Below, one piece after another: positions 17,520 through 26,539 of a stretch of DNA of 64,000 nt; the stretch's first letter is position 1; each line of letters opens with the position of its first letter. Position numbers and translations under genes: made by a program. Below the pieces are notes generated by a model. It was not told the origin of the DNA. It did not search any database and worked only from the letters and a program-made list of their open reading frames with translations. The stretch is from NCBI GenBank assembly GCA_025357875.1, contig JANYLK010000218.1:1-64000 (forward strand), given 5' to 3'. The stretch comes from Granulicella sp. (GTDB lineage: Bacteria; Acidobacteriota; Terriglobia; Terriglobales; Acidobacteriaceae).

Positions 17520-18374
17520 ATGAGCGATGACACGTACGAAGTACCAGTCCCTGCGCCTGTACTGCTCAACCAGCGCGTTGCCATTCTGGGCGCGGGCAAG
17601 ATGGGCGGCATTCTTTTACAGGCCTTTCTAAAGAACAATTTGCTGCTTCCGGACCAGATCGTCGCCACGGTGCAGCATCCGGATCGCGCGCAGGCACTCT
17701 CCGTACAGTTTGGCGTCGAGGTAGGAACTAGCAACCTGGCCGCGGCTGAGTTCGCCGACGTAATCCTGCTGGGCGTGAAACCGATGCAGGTACCTGCGGT
17801 GGTCGCCGAGATCGCATCGGCACTGACGCCGGCTAAGCTGCTGCTCTCGTTCGCCGCCTCGGTGCGGACGCGCTCCATCGAAGACGCGGCCGGATGCGAT
17901 CTTGCTGTCATCCGGGCCATGCCTAACACGCCGGCGATGTTAGCCGCCGCCATCACTGCGCTCTGCCCGGGACGGTTCGTTGCGCCGGAACAGATGGCCA
18001 TCGCTCATCACATCTTCCAGACCGTCGGCCGAACCGTAGTGGTCGACGAGAAGCACATGGACGCGGTGACCGGGCTTTCCGGCTCGGGTCCGGCGTTCCT
18101 GTACATCATCATCGAAGCGCTGGCGGAGGCAGGTGTCAATGTAGGACTACCGCGCGACGTTGCCACTCTGCTGGCGGCGCAGACGGCATATGGATCGGCT
18201 CGCATGGTTCTGGAGACCGGCTATCATCCAGCACTGTTGAAGGACCAAGTCACCACGCCGGCGGGCTGTACTGTAGACGGCATTCTGGAACTCGAAGAGG
18301 GTGGACTGCGGGTGACGTTGATCAAAGCGGTCAAACGCGCGACCCAGCGAGCAAAGGAGCTGGCATCCGGCTGA
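17520..18374 (+). CDS. proC: Pyrroline-5-carboxylate reductase
   Basis: Cytosolic NAD(P)H enzyme making the last step of proline synthesis. The 284-residue protein has the Rossmann motif GAGKMGG (24-30) and the C-terminal signature block GLSGSGPAFLYIIIEALAEA (substrate site). TTPAGCTVDGILELEEGG near 245-262 completes the dimer region. The length is normal. The upstream 17265-17519 spacer holds a short CTCCCGAAAT direct repeat and otherwise no recognisable feature. No proA/proB is adjacent. Confidence 0.96.
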   Translation: MSDDTYEVPVPAPVLLNQRVAILGAGKMGGILLQAFLKNNLLLPDQIVATVQHPDRAQALSVQFGVEVGTSNLAAAEFADVILLGVKPMQVPAVVAEIASALTPAKLLLSFAASVRTRSIEDAAGCDLAVIRAMPNTPAMLAAAITALCPGRFVAPEQMAIAHHIFQTVGRTVVVDEKHMDAVTGLSGSGPAFLYIIIEALAEAGVNVGLPRDVATLLAAQTAYGSARMVLETGYHPALLKDQVTTPAGCTVDGILELEEGGLRVTLIKAVKRATQRAKELASG

Positions 18375-18541
18375 TTCCAAGCGTGCCTTGTCCCTTGTTG
18401 GAAGACTTTGTCGCCAATGATTGAGATGTGGGCGCCGTCACAGCCTTTCCATAAGACGACGAGTTATATTCATCGGTCGCGGTAGGCTTGAACCAGCGCC
18501 TTCCGGATGATCGAACAACGGGACACACGGGAGCAACATTC

Positions 18542-19120
18542 ATGATGAACAAAGTATTCAAAGCTTGTTTCGTCGCCAGTTGTTTTACATTCGTTATCCC
18601 AATCGCATATGCGCAACAGAGCGTTCACGCTTTGTCAGGAACGGTTACATCGATCAATTCGAAGATCAGCATGATCGAAATCGACACCGATGATGGCACG
18701 TCGGGGCATTTCCGCTTGATACAGAAGTCCGATGGCTCCATCAACTTCGACAAAGCCGTGAGCTCCGACGCAACAGCAGCAGATAAATTCACCACAAAAG
18801 GAAGCCACGTCATCGTTTACTACTTCGGGGTAGGCACCGTTCGGACCGCGGTTGCACTGCACGATCTCGGCGACGGCTCAGTTGAAACGAATACGGGAAC
18901 AGTTGTGAAGTTGAACCGGCACGATCGTCTCCTGACGATCAAGAATAGTGCAGGGACGGAATTGTCCTACCAACTTGACCCGAAAACCGTTGCGGACACG
19001 GCTGGCGGCGTGTCGCAAGGACTGAAGTTCGATTTCAGCAAGGGAGCTTCGGTTCGAGTCATCGCTGCCACACCAACGACCGGAAGCAGCACTGCATTGT
19101 TGATCGCGCCGGTTATGTGA
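18542..19120 (+). CDS. Exported protein of unknown function
   Basis: A 192-residue protein with a signal peptide (about 1-25, ending AYAQQ). The mature part has two similar beta-rich halves: LSGTVTSINSKISMIEIDTDDG and TNTGTVVKLNRHDRLLTIKNSAG, each a GTV-xx-N turn followed by an I-xI strand pair. This suggests an internal duplication of an OB- or DUF5666-like beta fold. The ATG 18542 follows GGGAGC. It precedes heme A synthase by 49 bases on the same strand, but nothing in it suggests a heme role. The function is unknown. Confidence 0.7.
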   Translation: MMNKVFKACFVASCFTFVIPIAYAQQSVHALSGTVTSINSKISMIEIDTDDGTSGHFRLIQKSDGSINFDKAVSSDATAADKFTTKGSHVIVYYFGVGTVRTAVALHDLGDGSVETNTGTVVKLNRHDRLLTIKNSAGTELSYQLDPKTVADTAGGVSQGLKFDFSKGASVRVIAATPTTGSSTALLIAPVM

Positions 19121-19169
19121 GAGCGATCCAACTAAAGCCTAAACTCGAAAGCTACAACAGGGTTGATAA

Positions 19170-20189
19170 ATGTCCACTGCTTCCGTAAGCCAGATCACAA
19201 CAATTCGATCGACGCTCAATCGACCACTGGTGCGTTTTGCCTGGTTTGTGGTGTTTTATAACGTGCTTGTAATTCTCTGGGGAGCGTTTGTGCGTGCCAG
19301 CGGATCGGGCGCGGGCTGTGGCAATCATTGGCCGCTGTGCAACGGCCAGGTAATTCCGGTGTCACCGAGCTTCCACACCATCATCGAGTTCACCCACAGA
19401 ATGATGACAGGCGGTTCCACTTTCATCGTTTTGGCCCTCTTAATTTGGACTTTTCGCGCTACTGTAAAAGGCCATGCAGCGCGTTGGTTCGCCGTCGCGT
19501 CGACCCTGCTGTTGCTCAACGAGGCGCTGCTTGGCGCGCTCTTGGTAAAGCTGGGCTACGTGACAGGAAACCAGTCTCCGGGACGCATGGTCCTGCTTTC
19601 GATCCATCTCAGCAATACGCTGCTTCTGGTCGCGGCACTGACTCTGACGGCGCGTTTCGCCTCAAATGGCCGAGGTTGGGCTGGGCTACAGCGGGCGCCA
19701 GGTTTTGGCTGGGCGGTGGCCGGTTTGGTGGCTACGGTCGGCGTCGGCGTCAGCGGATCTATGGCCGCTTTGGGCGATACGCTATTCCCCGCCGAATCGC
19801 TGCGCGCCGCATATGCACAGGACTTCGCCGGCAACTCCCCATGGCTGCTGCGGCTGCGGCTTGTCCATCCAGTCAGTGCACTGTTGGCGGCCGCCTTCGT
19901 AGTTTGGCTGGTTCGTCGCTCTCGGCAGGCGGAAACGCCGGGCAATGGCAGGCCAATCAACGTCCGCGCTCGACTCGCCTCGCTGGTAATTTATCTGCTT
20001 GTTCTTCAATTCGTGCTGGGTTTGGCCGATGTGTTGTTGCTCGCGCCCGCGTGGATGCAACTGGTCCACCTGCTGGGGGCCAACCTATACTGGGTGGCGC
20101 TAGTGGTGCTGGCTGCCGAGACGATCTGGCCACGAGGCATTTCGTCCATTTCCGCTGCTAGAACCCAGGCCGCAAAAACTCTTACGTAA
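19170..20189 (+). CDS. ctaA: Heme A synthase (CtaA / COX15)
   Basis: Inner-membrane enzyme oxidising the C8 methyl of heme O to give heme A for aa3-type oxidases. The 339 residues contain about eight membrane helices in two related halves. Typical blocks are GAFVRASGSGAGCGNHWPLC (residues about 31-50, with a Cys pair) and the heme-ligand regions EFTHRMMTGG and RLVHPVSALLAA. The length is normal. A bidirectional-looking hairpin at 20214-20251 follows. No ctaB or oxidase subunit genes are visible here. Confidence 0.95.
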   Translation: MSTASVSQITTIRSTLNRPLVRFAWFVVFYNVLVILWGAFVRASGSGAGCGNHWPLCNGQVIPVSPSFHTIIEFTHRMMTGGSTFIVLALLIWTFRATVKGHAARWFAVASTLLLLNEALLGALLVKLGYVTGNQSPGRMVLLSIHLSNTLLLVAALTLTARFASNGRGWAGLQRAPGFGWAVAGLVATVGVGVSGSMAALGDTLFPAESLRAAYAQDFAGNSPWLLRLRLVHPVSALLAAAFVVWLVRRSRQAETPGNGRPINVRARLASLVIYLLVLQFVLGLADVLLLAPAWMQLVHLLGANLYWVALVVLAAETIWPRGISSISAARTQAAKTLT

Positions 20190-20213
20190 TCCACGTTACC
20201 CGCCCGAAACGAA

Positions 20214-20251
20214 GATGACCCGGACGCTTTCATCCAGCGGCCCGGGTCATC
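20214..20251. terminator. Terminator hairpin between convergent ctaA and the LEA-like gene
   Basis: GATGACCCGG (20214-20223) pairs with CCGGGTCATC (20242-20251), a perfect 10-bp stem. The T tracts on both sides are short (TTTAG, TTCGTTT), so it may work in both directions. Confidence 0.65.
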
Positions 20252-20290
20252 TTTAGTTCATCCTCTACTTTGGGAAGCTACGTCAGGGTA

Positions 20291-20608
20291 TTAGTGCTCC
20301 TGCGGTTTTCCTACCAGTACGTCGCCGGCGTTCTCGGTGCGATGGACGGCGGTCTTAGTCCCATTGGCTGTTTTGTGAGCTGCCTTTTTTGTCCCGCTCT
20401 TTGTCTTGTTATAAGCTCTCTTCGTCCCATGCCCTGTGTCTACGGCGGCATCCTTGGTAGCGTGGCCAGCATCGACCGCAGCCTCCTTGGTTGCGTGGCC
20501 GGCCTGCTTCATATCCTGCTTGGCATCCTGAGCGAGCGCCATGGCACATCCGAGTCCGGCCGTCATGCCGGCGGCAAGCAAGATCTGCTTCATCGTGGTT
20601 ATCTTCAT
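20291..20608 (-). CDS. Exported Lys/Ala/Thr-rich repeat protein, LEA- or histone-H1-like
   Basis: A 105-residue protein: signal peptide (about 1-26, ending ALAQ), then a low-complexity region built of about five repeats of roughly 11 residues on a GHATKxAAVD theme, drifting to GTKKAAHKTAN and GTKTAVHRTEN. Such 11-mers occur in LEA-type desiccation proteins and apolipoprotein-like helices. It is highly basic, so nucleic acid or envelope-polymer binding is also possible. There is an upstream SD-like AGGGAAG. The function is not established. Confidence 0.75.
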   Translation of the reverse strand: MKITTMKQILLAAGMTAGLGCAMALAQDAKQDMKQAGHATKEAAVDAGHATKDAAVDTGHGTKRAYNKTKSGTKKAAHKTANGTKTAVHRTENAGDVLVGKPQEH

Positions 20609-20805
20609 TGGTCTTCCCTCCGGCTTACCCTGAGGCAGCCTATCACAAAATAGATTCTACAAAGTCCCGGGAGGATGTATGAACCGTCTGCGACTTTGGG
20701 CAATGGCAACTAATCGCCGAATTGGGTATATTTCTCATGACTGTAGAAATCGTTTTCCGAGCCGACTAGACCGGCCGACCCAGGCTCAGCCGGCAGAATG
20801 GAACC

Positions 20806-22578
20806 ATGATCCCAATGCACGTTGCCCCGATCCCCGCCGTATTCGTCTTCGCCACGCAGTTGACTCATCTCGCGCCGGTCGACCTTGCCATCCTGATCAT
20901 TTATTTCGCGATGGTGATCTTCATCGGCTTCTACGTGAAGGGCTCGACCAACACCAGCGAAGAGTTCTTCCTGGCCGGGCGCGAAATGTCGGCGTGGATT
21001 GCCGGCCTCAGCTTCGTCTCAGCCAATCTAGGTTCGCTGGAACTGATGGGATGGGCAGGCGCCGCGTACCAGTACGGCATCCTTGCAACCCACTGGTATT
21101 GGATCGGCGCAATTCCCGCGATGCTCTTCCTGGGCATTGTGATGATGCCGTTCTATTACATCTCAAAGACGCACTCTGTTCCCGGCTATTTGCAACTGCG
21201 ATTCGGCGAAGGTGCGCGTGCGCTCTCGGGTGTCTCCTTCGCGTTCATGACGGTGCTGATGTCGGGCGTCAATATGTATTCAATGGCGCTGGTGATGAAG
21301 GTAGTGCTGGGCTGGAACATCAACTTCTCGATGTGGGTCGGTGCCATCACCGTTGCCATCTACGTCATGCTGGGTGGTCTGCGCTCGGCGATCATCAACG
21401 AGGTGCTGCAGTTTGTCCTGATCTGGGCAGGCGCTGCGCTGATCCCAATCCTTGGCCTGATCGAGGCAGGCGGCTGGACGAACCTGAAGGCACAGATCGT
21501 CACCCGCATGGCCGACCCCTCTTACATACATCTCTGGTCTACCACGGGCAGCTTCGATTCGAATCCGATGGGCATCCATTGGACGGGCCTCGTATTCGGA
21601 CTCGGCTTCGTGATCTCGTTCGGCTATTGGACGACGGACTTCCTGGTTGTGCAGCGCGTTCTCTCGGCCAACAATCTTCGCGCGGCTCGACTCGCTCCAA
21701 TCATTGGATCGGCGTTCAAGATGTTCGTGCCATTCTTCGTTATTCTTCCCGGCCTGCTGGCCCTGGTGTTGTTGAAGGATTCGGCCGGCCACTTGATTCA
21801 GCTCTACCCTGACGGCTCGGACATGGTTGTGAACCACGGCATGCACAGCTTCAACGAGGTCTTGCCGCTGATGATGGTGCGCTACCTCGGACCCGGGCTA
21901 CTTGGTCTCGGAATTACCGCTTTGATCGCGGGCTTCATGTCAGGAATGGCGGGCAACGTAAGCGCCTTCTCCACGGTGTGGACCTACGACATCTATGGCG
22001 CCTACATCAACAAGAAGGCGTCGGACTCGCACTATGTTTCCATGGGCCGTTGGTCGACGATCGTGGGCATGGCAGTCTCGGTTGGAACTGCTTACCTAGT
22101 AATGGGCGCGGCCAGTATCATGGACTACGTGCAGGAATTGTTCAGCTTTTTCATCGCGCCGCTCTTCGGGACGGTGATTCTTGGAATGCTGTGGAAGCGC
22201 GCCAGCAAAGCGGGCGGCTTCTGGGGTCTACTTTGCGGCACGGCGTCGTCGATCGCCATGTGGGCGATGGTTTACCACAACAAGGCCAACATCCGCTTCA
22301 TGATCCTGCAGCCGCATGCGTCGGCCGATACCATCATGCGCGTGCAGGCGATGGCAGCCAACCTCTACCGCGCGCTGTGGTCCTGGTGCGTCTGCGTCAT
22401 CGTAACCATCGTCGTCAGCTACATGACCAAGGCCACACCCGAAGCACAGCTCACCGGCCTGGTCTATGGCTCGACTGTAATTCCACATGATGGCTCTCGG
22501 AACATCTATGAAAAGCCGATATTCTGGGCGGTTGTAATTGCTACCGTCCTGTTCATCCTCAACCTCTGGCTCTGGTAA
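20806..22578 (+). CDS. Sodium:solute symporter (SSS family), probable sugar transporter
   Basis: Inner-membrane cation-coupled symporter of 590 residues with about 13-14 membrane helices. The family motifs SANLGSLELMGWAG, FYISKTHSVPGYLQLRFG and MAGNVSAFSTVWTYDIY are visible. The last occupies the region conserved in the SSS solute-binding core. Sugar use is inferred from the neighbours: an isomerase of the fucose/arabinose type and a GH105 hydrolase follow on the same strand. A further short membrane protein at 22699 is separated by a repeat-bearing spacer (22592-22653). The start ATG 20806 is close to a second ATG (20815). Confidence 0.9.
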   Translation: MIPMHVAPIPAVFVFATQLTHLAPVDLAILIIYFAMVIFIGFYVKGSTNTSEEFFLAGREMSAWIAGLSFVSANLGSLELMGWAGAAYQYGILATHWYWIGAIPAMLFLGIVMMPFYYISKTHSVPGYLQLRFGEGARALSGVSFAFMTVLMSGVNMYSMALVMKVVLGWNINFSMWVGAITVAIYVMLGGLRSAIINEVLQFVLIWAGAALIPILGLIEAGGWTNLKAQIVTRMADPSYIHLWSTTGSFDSNPMGIHWTGLVFGLGFVISFGYWTTDFLVVQRVLSANNLRAARLAPIIGSAFKMFVPFFVILPGLLALVLLKDSAGHLIQLYPDGSDMVVNHGMHSFNEVLPLMMVRYLGPGLLGLGITALIAGFMSGMAGNVSAFSTVWTYDIYGAYINKKASDSHYVSMGRWSTIVGMAVSVGTAYLVMGAASIMDYVQELFSFFIAPLFGTVILGMLWKRASKAGGFWGLLCGTASSIAMWAMVYHNKANIRFMILQPHASADTIMRVQAMAANLYRALWSWCVCVIVTIVVSYMTKATPEAQLTGLVYGSTVIPHDGSRNIYEKPIFWAVVIATVLFILNLWLW

Positions 22579-22591
22579 GACCGAGCTTTGA

Positions 22592-22653
22592 TAGGGACGG
22601 GTTTAGCCCGTCCGTCAGGCAACCATAAACGACGGGCGCTTTAGCCCCTCGGG
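22592..22653. repeat. Palindromic dispersed repeat (TTTAGCCC type)
   Basis: GGACGGG-TTTAG-CCCGTCC (22595-22613) is a 7-bp stem with a five-base loop, and a second partner CGACGGGCGCTTTAGCCCCTCG follows at 22630-22651. It lies in the 120-base spacer of the sugar locus. A related element is at 47951-48016. Confidence 0.7.
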
Positions 22654-22698
22654 AAATTCAAAGACAAAGCGAGAGAGCTTCACCAAGGAGATTCAACT

Positions 22699-22929
22699 AT
22701 GTCCACCCCACACGTCGATCCCAGCACCGAGAAGTCACTCTCCATCTGGTTCTTTGTCGGCGTCCTCATTCTGTCCTGCGGACTGATCATCTTCTGTCAA
22801 GGCATCTACGAGTTCTCGCACCCCGGCACAACTGTGCTCGCGGAACTGCACCCAGCTTTCTGGTGGGGCATGCTCATGGTGCTGTTCGGAGGCTTTTACA
22901 CCATCAACTTCCGTCCGCGCAAAGGATAA
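22699..22929 (+). CDS. Small membrane protein of unknown function
   Basis: A 76-residue protein with two membrane helices (about residues 15-35 and 52-68) and a hydrophilic N-terminus; the ends are basic on the C-terminal side (RPRKG). An AAGGAG site lies upstream of the ATG. It sits between a symporter and a sugar isomerase on one strand, so an accessory role with the symporter is plausible but not shown. I do not recognise a named family. Confidence 0.75.
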   Translation: MSTPHVDPSTEKSLSIWFFVGVLILSCGLIIFCQGIYEFSHPGTTVLAELHPAFWWGMLMVLFGGFYTINFRPRKG

Positions 22930-22999
22930 TTACTTACCATCAGTGTCATCGATGTTTAGTCTCTAACGCACCACGTAACAGACCAAGGAGCTTCAAGCA

Positions 23000-24412
23000 A
23001 TGTCTCGACCAATGACCATGGGAGTACTTGTAGGCAACCGCGGCTTCTTCCCGTCGCACCTCGCGACGAGCGGTCGCCTCGAAATCATTGCTGCGCTGGA
23101 AGCGGCAGGCATCAAGCCCATCGTGCTAGACCCGGACGTCACCGCCCACGGCGCGGTTGAGACCTACGAAGATGCAAAGAAGTGCGCTGCGCTGTTTAAA
23201 GCGCATGCGGCAGAGATTGATGGCCTCATCATTACCCTCCCAAACTTCGGTGAAGAGCGCGGCCTGGCCGACGCCATCCGCCTCGCTGATCTGCGCGTAC
23301 CCGTGCTGATCCAGGCCACGCCCGACTCACCGGGCAAGATGACCATTGCCTTCCGCCGCGACAGTTTCTGCGGCAAAATGTCGATCTGCAACAACCTGAA
23401 ACAGTACGGAATTCCCTACTCGCTGACAACGCTGCACACCGAAGCACCCGATTCCCCAGAGTTCAAGGCGGACCTAGCCTGGTTCGCCGCGGTCTGCCGC
23501 ACGGTTCGCGGATTGAAGAATGTACGCTTCGGCGCCATCGGCGCTCGGCCAACCGCGTTCAACACTGTCCGGTACTCCGAGAAGTTGCTGGAACGCTCCG
23601 GCATCACCGTTGAGACGCTCGACCTCAGCGAGGTTATGGGTCGCATCGGGCGCATGGCCGACAACGATGACGCAGCGCAGGAGAAGCTCGCCGCCATCAA
23701 GAAGTACATCCCCGTTGGCCAGACTCCCGAAGCCGCGCTCATGAAGATGGCCAAGCTCGGCGCCGTGATCGACCACTGGATGAAGGCCAGCGAACTGACA
23801 GTCTCCGCCGTTCAATGTTGGACGAGCATCGAAGAGTTTCTAGGCATCGTTCCCTGCACCGTCATGTCGATGATGAGTGAGAACCTGATTCCGTCAGCCT
23901 GCGAAGTTGACGTGCTTGGCACCCTTTCAATGTACGCACTCACACTCGCTAGCGAGACGCCCTCCGCGTTGCTCGACTGGAACAATAACTACGGCGAAGA
24001 CCCGAACAAGGCCGTCTGCTTCCACTGTTCGAACCTGCCTAAGCACTTCTTCAAAGAAGGCGTGAAGATGGACTACCAGCTCATAATCGCGGGTACAGTA
24101 GGCAAGGAAAACACCCACGGCACACTCGATGGGACGGTGAAGGCCGGGCCTATGAGCTTCGCACGCTTTTCTACCGACGACTTTACCGGCCAGATAAGAG
24201 GCTACGTCGGCGAAGGCGCGTTCACTAACGATCCGCTGAACACCTTTGGCGGCGCGGGCGTGGTCGAAATTCCCAACATGCAGCAACTGCTGCGCTATAT
24301 CTGCGAGAATGGCTTCGAACACCATGTCGCAGCGAGCTTCTCGACGACCGCAGCTCCAGTATATGAAGCTGCCTCAAAGTACCTTAACTGGCCCATGAAC
24401 TGGCATAAATAG
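23000..24412 (+). CDS. L-fucose / L-arabinose isomerase family protein
   Basis: A cytosolic sugar-isomerase-fold protein of 470 residues. Sequence blocks typical of the FucI-related superfamily include GLIITLPNFGEERG in the N-terminal domain, SENLIPSACEVDVLG in the central domain and a C-terminal barrel domain. It is shorter than classical FucI (about 590), so the exact substrate is open; isomerisation of fucose, arabinose or a related deoxysugar is inferred. A GGAGC site precedes the ATG. It is followed 93 bases later by a GH105 hydrolase and preceded by a symporter and a small membrane protein, all on the same strand. Confidence 0.8.
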   Translation: MSRPMTMGVLVGNRGFFPSHLATSGRLEIIAALEAAGIKPIVLDPDVTAHGAVETYEDAKKCAALFKAHAAEIDGLIITLPNFGEERGLADAIRLADLRVPVLIQATPDSPGKMTIAFRRDSFCGKMSICNNLKQYGIPYSLTTLHTEAPDSPEFKADLAWFAAVCRTVRGLKNVRFGAIGARPTAFNTVRYSEKLLERSGITVETLDLSEVMGRIGRMADNDDAAQEKLAAIKKYIPVGQTPEAALMKMAKLGAVIDHWMKASELTVSAVQCWTSIEEFLGIVPCTVMSMMSENLIPSACEVDVLGTLSMYALTLASETPSALLDWNNNYGEDPNKAVCFHCSNLPKHFFKEGVKMDYQLIIAGTVGKENTHGTLDGTVKAGPMSFARFSTDDFTGQIRGYVGEGAFTNDPLNTFGGAGVVEIPNMQQLLRYICENGFEHHVAASFSTTAAPVYEAASKYLNWPMNWHK

Positions 24413-24505
24413 CGCTTCGTCCAGCGGATTGCTCGAATCCCGAGCCGTTGAGTAGACTGGGCAGTCAGTCTCGAACCATACGAATTATTTGATGAGGCTG
24501 AAACC

Positions 24506-25708
24506 ATGACGCTCCGCTTGTCCACTTTGCTGTGCTCTTCACTATTGCTCACCACTTTCGCATCCACGCAAGCCCAACAGGCCACGCCCAGGGTTCCCGA
24601 TCCACCCTACATGGCCACTATTCCACCGTCGCCGGGAGATCTTACCGTCTGGCCTCGCGGTGGCTCGCCGCAGGAAGTCGGCAAAGGGCTGGCTGAACAT
24701 TTCCTGGCCCAACAGACTACAAATTTCTCGGGCTATCCCGAAGTCTGCACATGGTACGGTGCCCTGACCTTTGCCGACATCACCCATGATGGCCCTCTCC
24801 GCGATCGCCTGGTTGCCCGGTTCGACCCTATGTTGCCGGGCGGCCCCAACTCCGACCGCATGCCAAAACGCCATCACGTGGACGACTCCATCGTTGGCGT
24901 AGTCCCACTGGAGATAGCGATCCTGACGAAGGGTCTTCCTACCTACGACCCGAAGTATCTCGAGCTCGGCAAATCGTGGGCCGACCGCCAGTGGGGACCG
25001 CTCGCGTCTGACACGCCTCCCGAACTGCCCATGGATGTACACAACGCAGTTGTGAAGGACGGACTCTCCCCCGAAACCCGCTTCTGGGTTGACGACATGT
25101 ACATGCTCACCATGCTGCAGCTTGAGGCCTACCGCGCTACCGGCGATCGTAAGTACCTCGACCGCGACGCGCACGAGATGGTCGCCTACCTCGATAAGCT
25201 GCAACAGCCCAACGGCCTCTTCTTCCATGCACCTGACGTGAAGTATTTCTGGGCACGCGGAGATGGCTGGTTCGCAGCCGGCATGGCGGAGATGCTGCGC
25301 ACCCTACCCGCTAATCACCCCGACCGCCCACGCATCATGGCCGGCTACAAACTGATGATGGCCGCCCTGCTGAAGTATCAGGGCGCGGACGGCATGTGGC
25401 GCGAGCTGATAGACCACCCTGAGGCGTGGCCCGAGAGTTCCAGCTCTGCAATGTTCAGCTTCGCCCTGATCACGGGCGTCAAACATGGATGGCTGGATGC
25501 CACAGCCTATGCCCCGGCCGCTCGCCGCGGATGGATCGCCGTGGTGGGCTATGTCGATCAAAACCACGACGTCACCCAGGTCTGCATAGGCACCGGCAAG
25601 CTGGACAGCATGCAGTACTACCTCGATCGCAAGCGCGAGACAGGAAATATGCATGGCCAGGCGCCGGTTTTGTGGGCAGCCTCGGCCCTGCTGCGCGACG
25701 AGAAGTGA
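24506..25708 (+). CDS. Exported GH105-type unsaturated uronyl hydrolase
   Basis: A periplasmic or secreted glycoside hydrolase of 400 residues. Signal peptide at about 1-24 (TLLCSSLLLTTFASTQA). The (alpha/alpha)6 barrel shows HHVDDSIVGVVPL and RFWVDDMYMLTMLQ with the paired Asp residues of the GH88/GH105 active site, and FWARGDGWFAAGMAEML downstream. The enzyme would cleave unsaturated galacturonyl-rhamnose disaccharides from pectin breakdown. It is the last gene of the sugar locus; the GTGGATTG-type 306-base spacer after it carries a promoter for rpsP. Confidence 0.88.
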   Translation: MTLRLSTLLCSSLLLTTFASTQAQQATPRVPDPPYMATIPPSPGDLTVWPRGGSPQEVGKGLAEHFLAQQTTNFSGYPEVCTWYGALTFADITHDGPLRDRLVARFDPMLPGGPNSDRMPKRHHVDDSIVGVVPLEIAILTKGLPTYDPKYLELGKSWADRQWGPLASDTPPELPMDVHNAVVKDGLSPETRFWVDDMYMLTMLQLEAYRATGDRKYLDRDAHEMVAYLDKLQQPNGLFFHAPDVKYFWARGDGWFAAGMAEMLRTLPANHPDRPRIMAGYKLMMAALLKYQGADGMWRELIDHPEAWPESSSSAMFSFALITGVKHGWLDATAYAPAARRGWIAVVGYVDQNHDVTQVCIGTGKLDSMQYYLDRKRETGNMHGQAPVLWAASALLRDEK

Positions 25709-25772
25709 GCTTTCGGCTGGCAAGCCATGTGTGACGAACATCACATTGTGAAACTGTTGCCGCACAATATAA

Positions 25773-25802
25773 TTGACGTTGACGGGCTTAGTCGAGTTAT
25801 AT
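25773..25802 (+). promoter_or_regulatory. Candidate sigma70-type promoter of the rpsP operon
   Basis: TTGACG, 18 bases, then TTATAT. It lies 210 bases upstream of the rpsP start. The leader that follows carries GCCGCC (25817-25822) pairing with GGCGGC (25833-25838) before a TTTTGG stretch, a possible attenuator. Remaining spacer 25709-26014 shows no gene. Confidence 0.45.
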
Positions 25803-26014
25803 ATGCCTATTGTCTTGCCGCCGCTTGTTATGGGCGGCATGACTGTTTTGGACGGACAATGAGAGCGCCACGCTGCCACCATTGCGAAATCCGGCAAACT
25901 CCGCCATACTTAGGCGTTGGGTTGTGTGAACTGTAGCCCTGCCAGCATCTACGGCGGAGTGCTCGAGGTCATTCTCTTCGCCCACATACATTGTTTCTCT
26001 GAGAGGTATTCCAA

Positions 26015-26269
26015 GTGTTGATGATTCGTTTGGCGCGCGTTGGCGCTCGCAAGCAGCCCCATTACCGCATCGTTGTGATTGAAAAGGATCGCGCCCGTAA
26101 CGGCCGCTCCATCGAGGTTGTAGGCACTTATAACCCCCGCACCACGCCAGCCTCGCTCGAACTGAAGCGCGACCGCATCGACTACTGGGTCGGCACTGGC
26201 GCACAGATGTCCGAGCGCGTCGGCAAGCTTTTCGCTCAGCCGGTTGCCGAAGCCGCCGTGGCGGCCTAA
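26015..26269 (+). CDS. rpsP: 30S ribosomal protein S16
   Basis: Small ribosomal subunit protein of 84 residues. The opening LMIRLARVGARKQPHYRIVV is the S16 signature, and the central block NGRSIEVVGTYNP follows. The start is GTG at 26015 with GAGAGG upstream; a later in-frame ATG at 26021 would give a protein two residues shorter. It leads the conserved rpsP-khpA-rimM-trmD-rplS cluster. The C-terminal tail is Ala-rich. Confidence 0.97.
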   Translation: MLMIRLARVGARKQPHYRIVVIEKDRARNGRSIEVVGTYNPRTTPASLELKRDRIDYWVGTGAQMSERVGKLFAQPVAEAAVAA

Positions 26270-26539
26270 TTACTAAGTAGTTATCAAGTAACCATCAAGC
26301 AGTGCCCAAAGATGTGGTTATGGCGACTGGCCAACCGTTGATCTACGGTTTCTTCACGTAGACTCTTCGCAGGCCCGCTTTGAAACCAGGTGGGTCCGCG
26401 TGATTTATCCTGGCGTCTCTCCCTCCAGGATCATCACGACGCTGTACCGGTGGATGTCGTTCAGTCCCTAAGACCTCACACAGAATGAGGCTTTGGACTG
26501 AAAAAGACCGGCGCAGCATACTCCTAAGAGGTGTCTGTG
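26270..26539 (+). other. Hairpin-rich spacer between rpsP and khpA
   Basis: The spacer is long for this operon and holds at least four stems: CTACG / CGTAG; GGCCCGC pairing with GTGGGTCC through one bulge; ATCCTGG / CCAGGAT with an 11-base loop; and CAGTCC / GGACTG enclosing CTCA / TGAG just before the khpA ribosome site. No open frame is supported. It could be a structured leader, an RNA-processing site or an attenuator. Confidence 0.45.

Noticed and set aside
19328-20161. 277-codon plus-strand frame inside ctaA
   Set aside because: Alternative frame of ctaA; Arg/Gly/Ala-rich and without membrane pattern.
23000-24412. Classical L-fucose isomerase FucI
   Set aside because: Protein is about 120 residues shorter and lacks the long N-terminal domain, so only the family is named.
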